This document shows positions 10,483 through 22,922 of a stretch of 64,000 bases of DNA, in pieces; the first letter of the stretch is position 1, and the number at the start of each line of letters is the position of its first letter. The notes beneath the pieces are model-generated. The model did no database searches. It was not told the origin of the DNA and saw only the letters and a program-made list of their open reading frames with translations. A program made the translations under genes and the position numbers. The stretch is from Aegilops tauschii subsp. strangulata (Eukaryota > Streptophyta > Magnoliopsida > Poales > Poaceae): NCBI RefSeq assembly GCF_002575655.3, contig NC_053037.3:142797207-142861206 (forward strand), in the 5' to 3' direction.

Positions 10483-11504
10483 GTGGCACACATCGGAAAG
10501 GGCCAAGATGCTGTAATAGCTTGGCTAAAAAAGGATGTTGTTGTAGCAAAAAAAATACTGCGGCCTGGCTTATGTATGTTAGTTGATATTATTGATCCAT
10601 ATACTCTATAAGTGTTGATATGTCTGTTAGTTTTGTACATTCTTGGTTGATTGACTCGGTATTTGAATCTTGATACATCGCTTGTGTACATATCTAAATG
10701 GGAGTAGACATCATGCTGCGTGTGACATTTGAGTTGGACATGAAGTGTTCCAAATATTCGAATTCACCTTAAACTGGATTTTAGCTTCTGAATTTGAGTA
10801 TCGCCATTTGTAAACCATATTCATATATGACAGTGGAATACATCTTTGTCGTCCTTTTGAAGATATATAAAAACACATCGAATGATTTATAAAGATTCGT
10901 ATAGGAATAAAAAATGGATTCGAATTTAGTTGCCAGGGTAAACGTGGATGCTTATTGTCCCAAAATTCGAAAGAAGCGGCAAAATGTCTCACTCCCACGT
11001 CGGCTGCCCGAAGCCAAGTGTTTGGGAGATGGAAATTACTGTCTACCCATTACACGGACAATCCATCGGCCCGATTTCCACTGCTCTAAATAGGGGTAGG
11101 TTAGTAACTTCAATTAGACGTGACACGACCGCCTCTGAGCCCATTCAGACACGGTGGGCACCAAACATGGGCGGCAAAACACATTTGATTCAAGCTCATC
11201 TGAAAGACCTCTGTTTCTCCCTCCATTTCCCCATTCATACACGGTGGGCGGCCAAACAAACTCGACTCGGCCGAAATTGATGTAGGCAAATATTTTCATT
11301 AGGGGTAGGTTTGTAACTTCACTCAGACGTGACACAACCGCCCTACCTGTCAGCCCCGTTCATACACTGTGGGCGCCAACCACCCTCTCCTCGCCGGGGC
11401 CGCTCACACGACCTTCTCTTCCATCGCAACGGGACTTATCCCCCGATGCACCCGTCTACCATCGCAGATCTGCTTCAACACCACCGACAGCCATCGCACC
11501 CCCG
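10483..11504 (+). promoter_or_regulatory. Upstream region of gene A with direct repeats
   Basis: AT-rich to about 10980, then GC-balanced. Two copies of a ~68-bp block (11093-11160 and 11302-11378) share GGGGTAGGTT-GTAACTTCA, AGACGTGACAC and ACCGCC. A TTCA-ACAC-GTGGGC motif occurs three times (about 11143, 11232, 11359). CTAAATAGG at 11085-11093 is a weak TATA candidate. I infer promoter or 5' UTR function from the position; no start codon in the gene A frame occurs before 11505. Confidence 0.45.
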
Positions 11505-14500
11505 ATGCCTCCATGGCGCCGCAAGAGAGGTGGTACTTCATATCTCCTCAACTTTTTGATCTCAACCAGAAAATACTCCCTCCATCCGGAAATACTTGTC
11601 ATCAAAATGAATAAAAGGGGATGTATCTAGATGTATTTTAGTTATAGATACACCCTTTTTTGTCCATTTTGATGACAAGTTTTTTCGGACGGAGGGAGTA
11701 GATCTTAGCTTGGTTACTCTACTTTCTTTTCAACTCTTAGAATTTAGTTCTTAGTTCGAAGCAAACAATGGCTGCTAAATATCATTTCTCCAGTTTGCAG
11801 CTTCAAATCTGCCATGGCACAGTCATAATACGGTTTAATTGATCATGTTGTTTCTGTGGTGGTTTCTTTAATAGAAATCGGAGGGGAAACCCTATTTTGC
11901 TTTAAAAAGTTATGCTTAGAGTTTCCCCCTTTTTTGATCACTATACGATCAGAATACGTGCTTCGTGTCATAATAGCACTGCTCCACCCATCAAGCTAAA
12001 CAAGCTTATTTGTTCAAATACGGATCTGATATTATTAAAACAGAGTCATTTAATTGGTCAGCTAAATGTTCCTAAATTAGTTTCCAAAATTCATGTTCGC
12101 CGCTCGGGTGTGTATCTCTACAGGGTGCCCACGGTGGGCCAGCCCACCGTGGGATTTTGGGTCGTCCCAGCCCCCGATTCCCCTCTGTTCCGCTGCGCGC
12201 TTCCGATCTCTACTCGCCCCCAGCCGCCTGCCTCGCCGGCGACTTGCCGTCCCCGGACGGCATGACTCTAGGAGGAGACGCCGGACTAACAGGAGGTCAG
12301 GAGCCGCTCGCCCAACAGCGTCACCGCTGCCCGGGCGCGCCGCCGTGCCTACCTTCCCAGTCCGTTCAGGGCTCAGGCCTGCAGCACCCACTAAGCCAAC
12401 CTGATTTATCCTGAGATACGTCCTCAACATTCAGCAGCCACTCCTCATCACCCATTTTCTAATTGATTCATTACTCATTAGGCAGGACTGTCATTAGCGT
12501 TTGTTGTGTGCTCAGTGCTACCTACACTTAATGGTTCAGATGTATTTCGGTAATTTTAGTACCTATAAAGTTCACAGGGTTTTCAAAATTCCGGCCCTAG
12601 GAACAGACACTAGTCATTTTGGATTGTTGGTCGTAGTGACATTGACCCAGATTACTACTGCAAGCTAGGTTTGTTGACAATTTTACTTGTCTTTCTTACT
12701 CATTCGATATAATATCCAATTATTCACGTTGACTAGTTGCAAACAATAAGTGCTAGACAAACTTCTTGATTCAGATTTTGGACGGTCTCTTACTGCAGTT
12801 ACAATTCTGCATACTTGTCCTAGTAAGCTCACAAGTAAATGATTGATTCACTACATCTATGCTTGCCTTGTCATATTTGTTGTCAATATTCTTTTAGGGT
12901 GGACCACCCTGTTTCTAAATACTGGAACCATAGACATGAGTGAATAGTATTTGTCTATGTGATCTCTTCCATCATGTGTGGGCAACGAACACTGCATTGT
13001 ATAGAAAGAAAGTGTCATTTCCAGCTTTTACATAGGCTTCGATCTTTTACATGGAATACAATCTGCCTCCTTGCTTTGTGTCGCACTACCAACACTCCAC
13101 CCTTGAAGCTAAACATTATGCCACTCATAATTCCTTAGTTTATTCGTTCAAATACGAATTTCATATGATTCTAATGTTCCTACTTTAGTTTTGAAATGTG
13201 TGCCTGCCTGTTATAGAGACATAAGGGGTTTGTATTTCTGTGTGTGGTCTGGTCAGCACGGTTGGGGGTGAACTTTGCATATGTAGGGGTTTATAGGGAG
13301 ACACTCTTCGAGTTGAATCCGCAATGCATTCCATAGATAATCTGACTACCTTTTATGTTTTCATGAATCTCAGATTCTAAACACCATCATAATGATTGTG
13401 AGCTTGCGTGCATGAAAATAATAAAGCGGAACAATGCCATGGCTGTCAAACTTGGCATTAAGGGACTGAAATCAAGTCTGGATGCAATGCAATGCAAACG
13501 CTCTCCACCTACAGATTCATGCTCAGAATATGATCCTAACAGTGATTCTGAGCTAGAGGGAGACCTAAGTCAATGTAGCTCCCTAATGGAGGATTCAGAG
13601 GAAGATGCCCTATCTTATTCACCCATCAAGGTGTTTGCTCTAACTTTCCAAGGTTATATTGGTCGCACATATCTTGCAACTGATGCTTTGCATTGCTTCT
13701 ACTTTGTTGAACTGCCATTAGCTTAGTTTACACATCATGTATGTGAATACGTCCTGCCTATCCATTTTCAATACATATTCCATCTGTCATCATACATATT
13801 TATCCATTCAAATGTTGTTCTTGTGTATTAGACGTTCAAAAGGAAGAGGGCGATTGCTGATCGTGGAGGAGCACAAGCAAAGTATTTGGAAAAGGTAGTG
13901 GCACCTGATAAATCAAATAGCCCATTAGGTGTAGTTGCAATATCACCTGACCCACAAAACACCCCAACTCTAGCAGACTCTAGCCCTACTACACTGGTCA
14001 TTTCTCATGCCCCAACTCAGCAGACCCCAACTACAGCAAACATTATGATTATGCCAGTTGACATAGCACCAGCTCTACGACGCAAAACCCCCATTCCAGC
14101 AAAGAGTACACCAAATCCAGTTGCCAAATCCCTTTTCGAACCAGAGAGAGCCCCAATTGCAGCAAATAGGACCCCTGTTCTATTTCTTCCCAGTTTAGAA
14201 GACGAAGCTTATATTGTTGTCAGGAACTTTGTGCGCATCTTTCCTTCATGGAAAGATTATACCGCAGACACGGAACAATTTCCAGTCTTCCTCCGCAACT
14301 TACACGTAAGTAATGTACTAATGTTATTCATGGTCATTACTGCATATGTTTCTGCTGACAGAAGACACAAGATTTCATTCTTTTAAATAGGCGAGGACCA
14401 AACTGGATTGTGAAGACGAGCAAGGGTTGGTTGCGCTTTTCAAGCACTCGTTGATGAAGTATCGTTCCTACCTGAGGCAAGCGCACTTCGATGGCAAGCC

Positions 14501-16362
14501 TCTAAACGAAATTTTTGTAAAGTCTCCGGTGCTACATTTATCCGACGGTGACTGGAATAATCTTGTTACACATTGGTCTCGGCTGCAGCGTAAGGTACTG
14601 TCTATGATATCACATCACAATTTGAACTACATTTCTGCATTTGCCTTAACGTCTCACTTGTACGAAAACTGTTAGCAGAAGAACATTAATTCTCAAGGGA
14701 CCATAGAATCTCGCAACTATACTGCACACTGCATTGCTCTTGTGAGTACCTCTTGCCCTGTATGACCATACTTACTTTCATAGCTGTTTGATTATGTAGC
14801 ATCACTGCACATGTTAGCCTCGTTATTGTCCATTTGGTGGACATTATAAGATCCGTATGGACTCTTACATAAATTTAGAATCAACCCAATGCTTTTGAAG
14901 AGGTTTAGCTCTGCAGTCCTCTTGTAAGGGCTGAACGTCGTCTATAACTGTACTTACATTAACAGCTACTCCCTCCGTCCCATAATATAAGAACGTTTTG
15001 TACAGTACACCAGTGTTCAAAACACTCTTGTATTATGGGAGGAGGGATTGGTTCATTGTGTAGCATTCTGCATCTTATCTCCCTCGCCCACCATTTACTA
15101 AAAAAGATCAGATCTATATTTAATCTTACCAAAAAGTAGAATACACAGACAATGCCAGTGCAGAAGTGTAGCCCATTGCTCTTGTCAGTACATTTTGTCC
15201 TGTAACGCTTGTACTTCCAGGGATTGGTAGTTGATTATGTAGCATCAATCTGCATCTTATCTTCATTATCCTCTATCCCTTCCAGTATTACCATATCTAT
15301 AATTACTCTCTACAAAATGTAGAGTACAGGCAACGCTTATGAAGAAGATTTTGTGCTGAAATTCTTGAGTTATCCTTCCCTTGACATGGAGAAGGGCATT
15401 ATAAAGCCGGTGTTAACTGTTAATGTAAGTCAGTCCTTCTAAAGCCTTTATCCTCAACTGCTATTTAATTTGCTCATACTCCCTATCGTTTACTGCTGTT
15501 TAGTTTGCTGTTTCTACCAAAATGCATGTTCGCAAGACCGTAAGTTCTAAGTTTTACTTGTAAAACCAAATTCCTTATTCATACCATGCACATTACTCAA
15601 TACTCCCTATATGTATGCTTGTTTTTGTGGATCTATAATCCAGTGTGTGGTGAAGCAGCCCACGTTTGCACCTTGTCATCTCCTGTTTTATCTTACTGAT
15701 GTGGCTGATGATATGAACAACATGCCATGCACATTAACCAATACGATGATTTTCTTTGCCCTTCATCTATGCTTGTTATGTTGACATGGTAATCCAGTAG
15801 TGTGGTGAAGCTCCTCGCATTATGAACAATGCCAAATTATGCTATTGATACTTTGAACTTACTCTTTATTTTCTAATTTGAAATTGGATGTAATTGACAG
15901 CATGGTTATCATCTTTGTTTATACACGTGCAAAACCTGTCATCTCTCTGCTTTGTTTCAGGGTGATATGCCTGTTGGCATGCACAAGTCTGCTGAAGGCT
16001 GTGAGACAAACCCAACATATATTGCAGCAAAGAAGGCAAAACATCTTGAAGATAGCGAGGCAACCCCAAAGTCTTGTCTTGATGCAGTGTTCAAGTCACT
16101 TGAGACTAGCAGTCAGACAAGCTCACATAATTCGTTGTCTGAATTAGTTGGACTTCTTCAGTCCCAAGTTCTAGCAGAAAGGCATTCTGCAACTCAACTT
16201 CGACTTGAAGTCCTATCTCTAAGAAAGATTGCGGAGGACACCAATGAGAACCTCATCGCTAAACAGCTACACCTGGAAGCTATGACCGACATGCTAGGCC
16301 GGTCTCACAGCCTTGCTCAGCAGCTTGCGCAGCAGTTCCCGCGCAAGGCTAACCTTTCTTGA
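11505..16362 (+). CDS. Gene A: CACTA-linked accessory (TNPA-like) protein, seven exons, 509 aa predicted
   Basis: Exons 11505-11529, 13374-13630, 13832-14305, 14391-14594, 14676-14741, 15323-15424 and 15961-16362 join into 1530 nt with no stop. All introns are GT-AG, and all junctions but the first are phase 0. Predicted order: basic start (MPPWRRKR); acidic Ser/Asp-rich segment ending LSYSPIK (about 45-94); KRKR patch (about 97-100); Thr/Pro-rich repeats (about 110-215); a Trp-containing domain with FVRIFPSWKDY and DGDWNNLVTHW (about 225-342); a C-terminal coiled coil with LQSQVLAERHSATQLRLEV (about 437-500). The DW--LV-HW plus downstream N...H layout resembles the plant Ptta/En/Spm transposase domain (PF03004); this is by eye. 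Its 3' end lies about 270 bp from the GGGCC block of CACTA copy A. I infer a nuclear protein binding subterminal repeats. Exon 1 is the least certain part. Confidence 0.65.
11576..11698. mobile_element. Stowaway-type MITE in intron 1 of gene A
   Basis: Ends CTCCCTCCATCCGGAAATA and its inverted counterpart (TTCGGACGGAGGGAG) flank a palindromic 123-bp element with TA at both sides (11574-11575, 11699-11700), the Tc1/mariner-type duplication. Confidence 0.9.
12128..12153. other. Perfect 12-bp palindrome CCCACGGTGGGC with 2-base spacer
   Basis: CCCACGGTGGGC (12128-12139), CA, GCCCACCGTGGG (12142-12153) in intron 1 of gene A. It precedes a GC-rich patch (12170-12400) that could be an alternative first exon or an inserted fragment. 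Confidence 0.8.
14969..15047. mobile_element. Short Stowaway MITE in gene A intron 5
   Basis: CTCCCTCCGTCCCATAATA at the left and TATTATGGGAGGAGGGA at the right pair as inverted ends of a 79-bp element. The left flank is TA; the right flank has mutated to TT. Confidence 0.85.
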
Positions 16363-16455
16363 ACTGTCTTGGAAGTGGTCTCGGTTCAGTATTATTTTGT
16401 TACGCTGCAATGGTGCCCAGTTTTTGTAATCTGCTTCTTTGTTGCGCTTTATGAT

Positions 16456-16491
16456 CACTGGTGGCGAACTTTGATGCCTAGTGGATGTAAT
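16456..16491 (+). promoter_or_regulatory. Conserved 3' element of the gene family (copy A)
   Basis: CACTGGTGGCGAACTTTGAT followed by GCCTAGTGGATGTAAT. The same element in reverse orientation lies at the 3' side of gene B (twice) and gene C. The CACTGG and CC(C/T)AGTG arms can pair into a short hairpin. It is about 95 bases past the stop codon, so it would be in the 3' UTR, or it is part of the transposon's subterminal region. Confidence 0.6.
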
Positions 16492-16505
16492 ATACCATAA
16501 ATCCT

Positions 16506-16592
16506 TTATTGTATAGTGTAGGTTTATTCTTAATTACTATGCCGTAATTTCTTTATTGTATAGAGTAGGTTTGTTCTTAATTCCTACTAGTT
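16506..16592. repeat. 45-bp tandem duplication in the gene A 3' flank
   Basis: TTTATTGTATAG(T/A)GTAGGTTT(A/G)TTCTTAATT occurs at about 16507 and again at about 16552. AT-rich, possibly polyadenylation-rich sequence. Confidence 0.7.
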
Positions 16593-16629
16593 GCTGCCAT
16601 CATTCGCTATCTGAAAAAAAATCAGATGT

Positions 16630-17944
16630 AGTCGACCGGGCCGAAACATTCGCCTCTAACGGGCCTGGTTTTTAGCGGGCCACAATTGGGCCGGCCTGCA
16701 TCTTTCTTGGGCCCGAACGAATGGCCTTCACACTTTGCGTGAGGCCCACAACTTACACCGGCCTATATTTTAGTTGGGCCTTTTATGGACCCAGCGCTTA
16801 GTTTGGCCCAGGTAGCGTTGGACCATTAACAGGCTGAATATTGTACTGGCCTATTACGGCCCAGATGAAACCATGGGCCTTTAGCAGGCCGAAATGCATG
16901 TTGGGCCTCAATTTTCACTAGTTGTCGACGGGCCTTCAGCAGGATGAAATGTAGATCGGGCCTTTTTGGGCCCAGTTATATCACGGGCAGTTACTAGGCC
17001 GAAACATATCTCGAGCCTTAGTTGGCCCACTGATATCATGGGCCTTTAAGAGGCCGAAAGCTTAGTACACACATCAACGGGCCGAATTATGCGACAGGCC
17101 TTTAACATGCCCAAAGTCACGTTGGACTTAACTGTTGCCACCTTTATCACGGGCCGTTAGTGGGCCCGATGTCCCGTCGGACCATATATGGCCCATGGGC
17201 AGCACGGGCCATTCCTAGGCTGAAAGTCACACCGGGCTGAAATGGGCCCATGTCTACATCGGGCCTCTAATAGGACGAAAGTCACTGGGCTGTAATTGGG
17301 CCCAAATATTTGGCGGTAACGGGCCAGATCTAGCTTCGGGCCGTAAATGGGCCCAAATATTTGGTGAACAATTAACGGGCCAGATCTGGCTTCGGGCCGT
17401 AAATGGGCCTTTATTAAGCAGGCCGTTATTGGGCAGGCCCACTAGTACCTGAGTAAGTACTATGGGCCTTTGACTGGGCCGGCCTTTTTAACCTATATGG
17501 GCCTTTGTTGGGCCCAGCCACGTGTCGACGTATCGTAGGCATGTCTCCTCGAATGGACGGGCGACATCTGGCCCACTGATGAGCTAACAGGTGTTCCCTC
17601 CGGCCAATCAGAATTTTAGACGTGGAAATTTCCCATTGGTCCCGGCCTTTAACAGGTTATCGGATCCAAAACCGGACCCGATGGCTTAACGGCGTTCCGT
17701 TACGGTGGATGCCATGTGTCGGTCACCCTTGACGAAAGCACTTCTGTGACGCGTGATTTATCGTCATGGAAGTGGACACTTCCATGATGATAATTTTGGT
17801 AATGTCATGGAACACTTCTATGACAGCACAACTATGACTATCTTGATTCTGTCATAAATTTGTCATGGATGTACATGCATGACAGAAAACGTGACCTACT
17901 GTGACAAACACGTATCATCACGGAAGTGTATTTTTTTTGTAGTG
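16630..17944 (+). mobile_element. CACTA transposon copy A, 3' terminal region
   Basis: The element ends ...TTTTTTTTGTAGTG at 17944, the inverse of CACTACAAAAAAAA. The last ~400 bp closely match, in inverse orientation, the start of copy B at 45519. From 16630 to about 17530 lies a dense array of GGGCC/GGCCC words spaced roughly 30-40 bp apart, the usual subterminal repeat architecture of CACTA elements. At 17764-17787 there is a perfect 11-bp palindrome (TCATGGAAGTG, GA, CACTTCCATGA). The element interrupts the reverse-transcriptase side of a Copia element. It extends leftwards and probably contains gene A; its other terminus was not found. Confidence 0.85.
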
Positions 17945-18560
17945 TTTGTTCTGATACATGGATCCCATCTCAGATTTCATGGCCTCAAGCCATTTCGCGG
18001 AATCTAGGCTCATCATCACTTCCTCATAGTTCGTAGGTTCATCGTGGTCAAGCAACATGACCTCCAAAACATGATTACCATACCACTCTGGTGCAGATCT
18101 TACTCTGGTTGACCTATGAGGTTCGGTAGTAACTTGATCAGAAGTTTCATGATCATCATCATTAGCTTCCTCACTAACTGGTGTAGGAATCACTGGAACT
18201 GATTTCTGTGATGAACTACTTTCCAATAAGGGAGCAGGTACAATTACCTCATCAAGTTCTACTTTCCTCCCACTCACTTCTTTCGAGAGAAACTCCTTCT
18301 CTAGAAAGGATGCATTCTTAGCAACGAATATCTTTCCTTCGGATCTGTGACAGAAGGTGTACCCAACAGTTTCTTTTGGGTATCCTATGAAGACGCACTT
18401 CTCCGATTTGGGTTTGAGCTTATCAGGTTGAAAAAAATTCACATAAGCATCGCAACCCCAAACTTTAAGAAACGACAGCTTAGGTTTCTTGCTAAACCAC
18501 AGTTCATACGGTGTCGTCTAAACGGATTTTTAGATGGTGCCCTATTAACGTGAATGCAGC
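17945..18560 (-). pseudogene. Copia integrase C-terminus to RT start (fragment)
   Basis: The 174-codon frame 17918-18442 encodes the Copia post-integrase region: KCVFIGYPKETVGYTF, followed by an acidic linker (STRVRSAPEWYG) and the start of the RT region (WLEAMKSEMGSMYQNK). Its last eight residues (HYKKNTLP) come from the CACTA end, showing the insertion point. Upstream sequence to 18560 (ELWFSKKPKLSFLKVWG) is in another frame. Transposon protein only; no host role. Confidence 0.8.
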
Positions 18561-18716
18561 TATCTCTAATGCATAACCCCAAAATGATAGCGGTAAATCA
18601 GTAAGAGACATCATAGATCGCACCATATCAAATAAAGTGCGGTTACGACGTTCGGACACATCATTACGTTGTGATGTTCCGGGTGGCGTGAGTTGCGAAA
18701 CTATTTCGCATTGTTT

Positions 18717-19357
18717 CTAATGAAGACCAAACTCATAACTCAAATATTCACCTCCACAATCAGATCGTAGAAACTTTATTTTCTTGTTACGATGATTTTC
18801 CACTTTACTCTGAAATTCTTTGAACTTTTCAAATGTTTCAGACTTATGTTTCATCAAGTAGATATACCCATATCTGCTTAAATCATCTTTGAAGGTCAGA
18901 AAATAACGATACCCACCGCGAGCCTCAACACTCTCGGACCGCATACATCAGTATGTATTATTTCCAACAAGTTTGTTGCTCGCTCTATTGTTCCGGAGAA
19001 CGGAGTCTTAGTCATGTTGCCCATGAGGCATGGTTCGCAAGCATCAAGTGATTCATAATCAAGTGATTCCAAAAGCCCATCAGCATGGAGTTTCTTCATG
19101 CGCTTTACACCAATATGACCTAAACGGCAGTGCCACAAATAAGTTGCACTATCATTATTAACTTTGCATCTTTTGGCTTCACTATTATGAATATGTGTAT
19201 CACTACGATTGAGATTCAATAAACCATTTATATTGTGTGTATGACCATAGAAGGTTTTATTCATGTAAACAGAACAACAATGATTCTTTGACTTAAATGA
19301 ATAACCGTATTGCAATAAATATGATCCAATCATATTCATGCTCAACGCAAACACCAA
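18717..19357 (-). pseudogene. Copia GAG-pre-integrase and integrase core (fragments)
   Basis: 18896-19357 contains the zinc-binding pre-integrase segment (WHCRLGHIGVKRMKKL ... CEPCLMGNMTKTPF, an HHCC-type arrangement) and the first integrase Asp in HTDVCGP. 18717-18944 continues in another frame with YFLTFKDDLSRYGYIYLM and SDCGGEY, the second Asp region. The frame break between them lies near 18900-18945. Confidence 0.85.
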
Positions 19358-19380
19358 ATAACATTTATTTTAGGTTAACA

Positions 19381-20400
19381 CTAATCCCGAAGGTAAAGGG
19401 AGTGTGTGATGGTGATCTTATCAACCTTGGGATCACTTCCAACACACATCATCACCTCGCCCTTAACTAGTCTCTGTTTATTTTGCAACTCCCGTTTCGA
19501 GTTACTACTCTTAGCAGCAGAACCAGTATCAAGTACCGAGGGGTTGCTATAAACACTAGTAAAGTACACATCAATAACATGTATATCAAATATACCTTTG
19601 TTCACTTTGCCATCCTTCTTATCCGCCAACTATCTAGGGCAGTTCCACTTCCAGTGACCATTTCCTTTCCGGTATAAGAACTCAGTTTTAGGCTTAGGTC
19701 TAGCTTTGGGCTTCTTCATGGGAGTGGCAACTTACTTGCCATTCTTCTTGAAGTTACCTTTCTTTCCCTTGCCCTTTCACTTGAAACTAGTGGTCTTGTC
19801 AACCATCAACACTTGATGTTTTTCTTGATTTCTACCTTCACCGATTTCAGCACCGCGAAGTGCGCAGGGAATCATTTTTGTCATCCCTTGCATATTATAG
19901 TTCATCTCGAAGTTCCAGTAACTTGGTGATAGTGACTAGAGAACTCTGTCAATCACTATTTTATCTAGAAGATTAACTCCCACTTGATTCAAGCGATTGT
20001 AGTACTCAGACAATCTGAGCACATGCTCACTCGTTGAGCTATTCTCCTCCATCTTGTAGGCAAAGTACTTGTTAGAGGTCTCATACCTCTTGACTCGGGG
20101 ATGGGTCTGAAATACCAATTTCACTTGGAACATCTTATATGCTCCGTGGCTTTCAAAACATTTTTAAGTCCCGGTTCTAAGCCGTAAAGCATGGCGCACT
20201 AAACTATCAAGTAGTTATCATACCGAGTTTGCCAAACGTTCATAACATCTGCATCTGCTCTTGCAATAGGTCCGTCACCTAGTGGTGCATCAAGGACATA
20301 ATTCTTCTGTGCAGCAATGAGGATAATCCTCAGATCACGGACATAGTCCGCATCATTGCTACTATCATCTTTCAACATAGTTTTTCTCTAGGAACATATC
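19381..20400 (-). pseudogene. Copia gag and protease fragments
   Basis: 19381-19629 carries VLDTGSAA, the aspartic protease active-site motif. Just upstream a degraded zinc knuckle (KGNGHWKWNCPR) has lost cysteines. 19936-20133 encodes a gag-like stretch with SEHVLRLSEYYNRLNQVG. Frames are interrupted by several stops. 20400-21640 is the untranslated leader plus decayed gag N-terminus; nothing else was seen. Confidence 0.7.
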
Positions 20401-21635
20401 AAAAATAAACAGGGAGCTACATCGCGAGCTATTGATCTACAACATAGTTATGCAAATACTATCAGGACTAAGTTCATGATAAATTAAAGTTCAATTAATC
20501 ATATTACTTAAGAACTCCCACTTAGATAGACATCCCTCTAGTCATCTAAATGATCACGTGATCCATATCAAATAAACCATGTCCGATCATCACGTGAGAT
20601 GGAGAAGTTTTCAATGGTGAACATCATTATGTTGATCATATCTACTATATGATTCACGCTCGACCTTTCGGTCTTAGTGTTCCGAGGCCATATCTGCATA
20701 TGCTAGGCTCGTCAAGTTTAACCCGAGTATTCTGCATGTGCAAAACTGGCTTGCACCCGTTGTATGTGAACGTAGAGCTTATCACACCCGATCATCACGT
20801 GGTGTCTCGGCACGACGAACTGTCGCAACGGTGCATACTCAGGGAGAACACTTGTACCTTGAAATTTAGTGAGAGATCGTCTTATAATGCTACCACCGTA
20901 CTAAGCAAAATAAGATGCATAAAGGATAAACATCACATGCAATCAATATACGTGATATGATATGGCCATCATCATCTTGTGCCTTTGATCTCCATCTCCA
21001 AAGCATCGTCATGATCACCATCGTCACCGGCTTGACACCTTGATCTCCATCGAAGCATCGTTGTCATCTCGCCGACTATTGTTATCACGACTATCGCTAC
21101 CGCTTAGTGATAAAGTAAAGCAATTACATGGCGATTGCATTTCATACAATAAAGCGACAACCATAAGGCTCCTACCAGTTGCCGATAACTGTTACAAGAC
21201 ATGATCATCTCATACAATAATTTATATATCATCACGTCTTGACCATATCACATCACAACATACCCTGCAAAAACAAGTTAGATGTCGTCTACTTGTTGTT
21301 GCAAATTTTACGTGGCTGCTATGGGTTTAGCAAGAACCGTTCTTACCTACGCATCAAAAACCACAGTGATTTTTCGTCAAGTCTGATGTTTTAACCTTCA
21401 ACAAGGACCGGGCGTAGTCACACTCGATTCAACTAAAGTTGGAGAAACAGACACCCACTAGCCACCTGTGTGCGAAGCACGTCGGTAGAACCAGTCTCGC
21501 GTAAGCGTACCCGTAATGTCGGTCTGAGCCACTTCATCCAACAATACCGCCGAATCAAAGTATGACATGCTGGTAAGCAGTATGACTATTATCGCCCACA
21601 ACTCTTTGTGTTCCACTCGTGCATATAACATCTAC

Positions 21636-21659
21636 GCATAGACCTGGCTCGGATGCCAC
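21636..21659 (-). other. Copia primer-binding site
   Basis: On the minus strand TGGCATCCGAGCCAGGT follows the LTR end by two bases, close to the TGGTATCAGAGC motif complementary to initiator methionine tRNA that Copia elements use. Confidence 0.8.
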
Positions 21660-22922
21660 TGTTGGTGAACGAAGTATTTCAAAAAAATTCCTACGATCAC
21701 GCAAGATCTATCTAGGAGATGCATAACAACGAGCGGGGAGAGTGTGTCTACGTACCCTCTTAGACCGAAAGCGGAAGCTTAAGTAACACGGTTGATGTAG
21801 TCGAACGTCTTCGCGATCCAACCGGTCAAGTACCGAACGCACGGCACCTCCGCGATTTGCACACGTTCAGCTCGGTGACGTCCTCGTACTCTTGATCTAG
21901 CTGAGGCCGAGGGAGAGTTTCGTCAGCACGACGGCGTGATGACGATGATGATGAAGTTACCCTCGCAGGGCTTCGCCTAAGCAGTACAACGATATGACCG
22001 AGGTGGAAATCTGTGGAGGGGGGCACTGCACACGGCTAAGACAACTGTCAACTTGTGTGTCTATGGGGTGCCCCCTTCCCCCGTATATAAAGGAGTGGAG
22101 GAGGGGAGGGCCGGCCCTCTCTATGGCGCGCCCAAGGGGGATTCCTACTCCTAGTCAGAGTAGGTTCCCCCCCCCTTCCCTAGTTGGAGTAGGAGAAGAA
22201 GGAAGAGGGAGAAGGAGAGAAGGAAAGGCCCGCCCCCCCAATCCGGATTGGGCTTGGGGGCGCGCGCCTCCCACTTGGCTGCATCCTCTTCTCTCCACCA
22301 TGGCCCATTAAGGACCATTAACTCCCCGGGGGGTTCCGGTAACCTCCTGGTACTCCGGAAAATGCTCGAACTCATCTGAAACCTTTCCGGTGTCCAAACA
22401 GAGCCTTCCAATATATCAATCTTTATGCCTCTACCATTTCGAGACTCCTCGTCATGTCCATGATCACATCCGGGACTCCGATTCGGTACATCAAAACACA
22501 TAAACTCATAATACCGATCGTCATCGAACGTTAAGCGTGCGGACCCTACGGGTTCGAGAACTATGTAGACATGACCGAGACTCATCTCCGGTCAATAACC
22601 AATAGCGGAACCTGGATGCTCATATTGGTTCCTACATATTCTACGAAGATCTTTATCAGTCAAACTGCACAACAACATACGTTGTTTCCTTTGTCATCGG
22701 TATGTTACTTGCCCGAGTTTCGATCGTCGGTATCATCATACCTAGTTCAATCTCGTTACCAGCAAGTCTCTTTACTCGTTCTGTACTGCATCATCCCACA
22801 ACTAACTCATTAGTCACATTGCTTGCAAGGCTTATAGTGATGTGCATTACCGAGAGGGCCCAGAGATACCTCTCCGACAATTGGAGTGACAAATCCTAAT
22901 CTCGATCTATGCCAACTCAACA
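21660..22922 (-). mobile_element. Copia 5' LTR, about 1.26 kb
   Basis: Minus strand begins TGTTGAGTTGGCATAGATCG at 22922 and ends ...CACCAACA at 21660, giving TG/CA termini, directly before the primer-binding site. Contains a CT/GA-rich, GC-rich patch at 22060-22290. AACAC (22923-22927) should be one half of the target duplication; the other half is not in the window. Confidence 0.85.

Larger units (their letters stand above)
17945..22922 (-). mobile_element. Ty1/Copia retrotransposon, minus strand, 5' part only
   Basis: Order on the minus strand: LTR (22922-21660), primer-binding site, gag, protease, integrase, and the start of the reverse-transcriptase region, where it is cut at 17945 by CACTA copy A. 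The protease-integrase-RT order identifies Copia. Multiple stops and frameshifts make it inactive. Its 3' half should lie beyond the far end of CACTA copy A. Confidence 0.85.
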
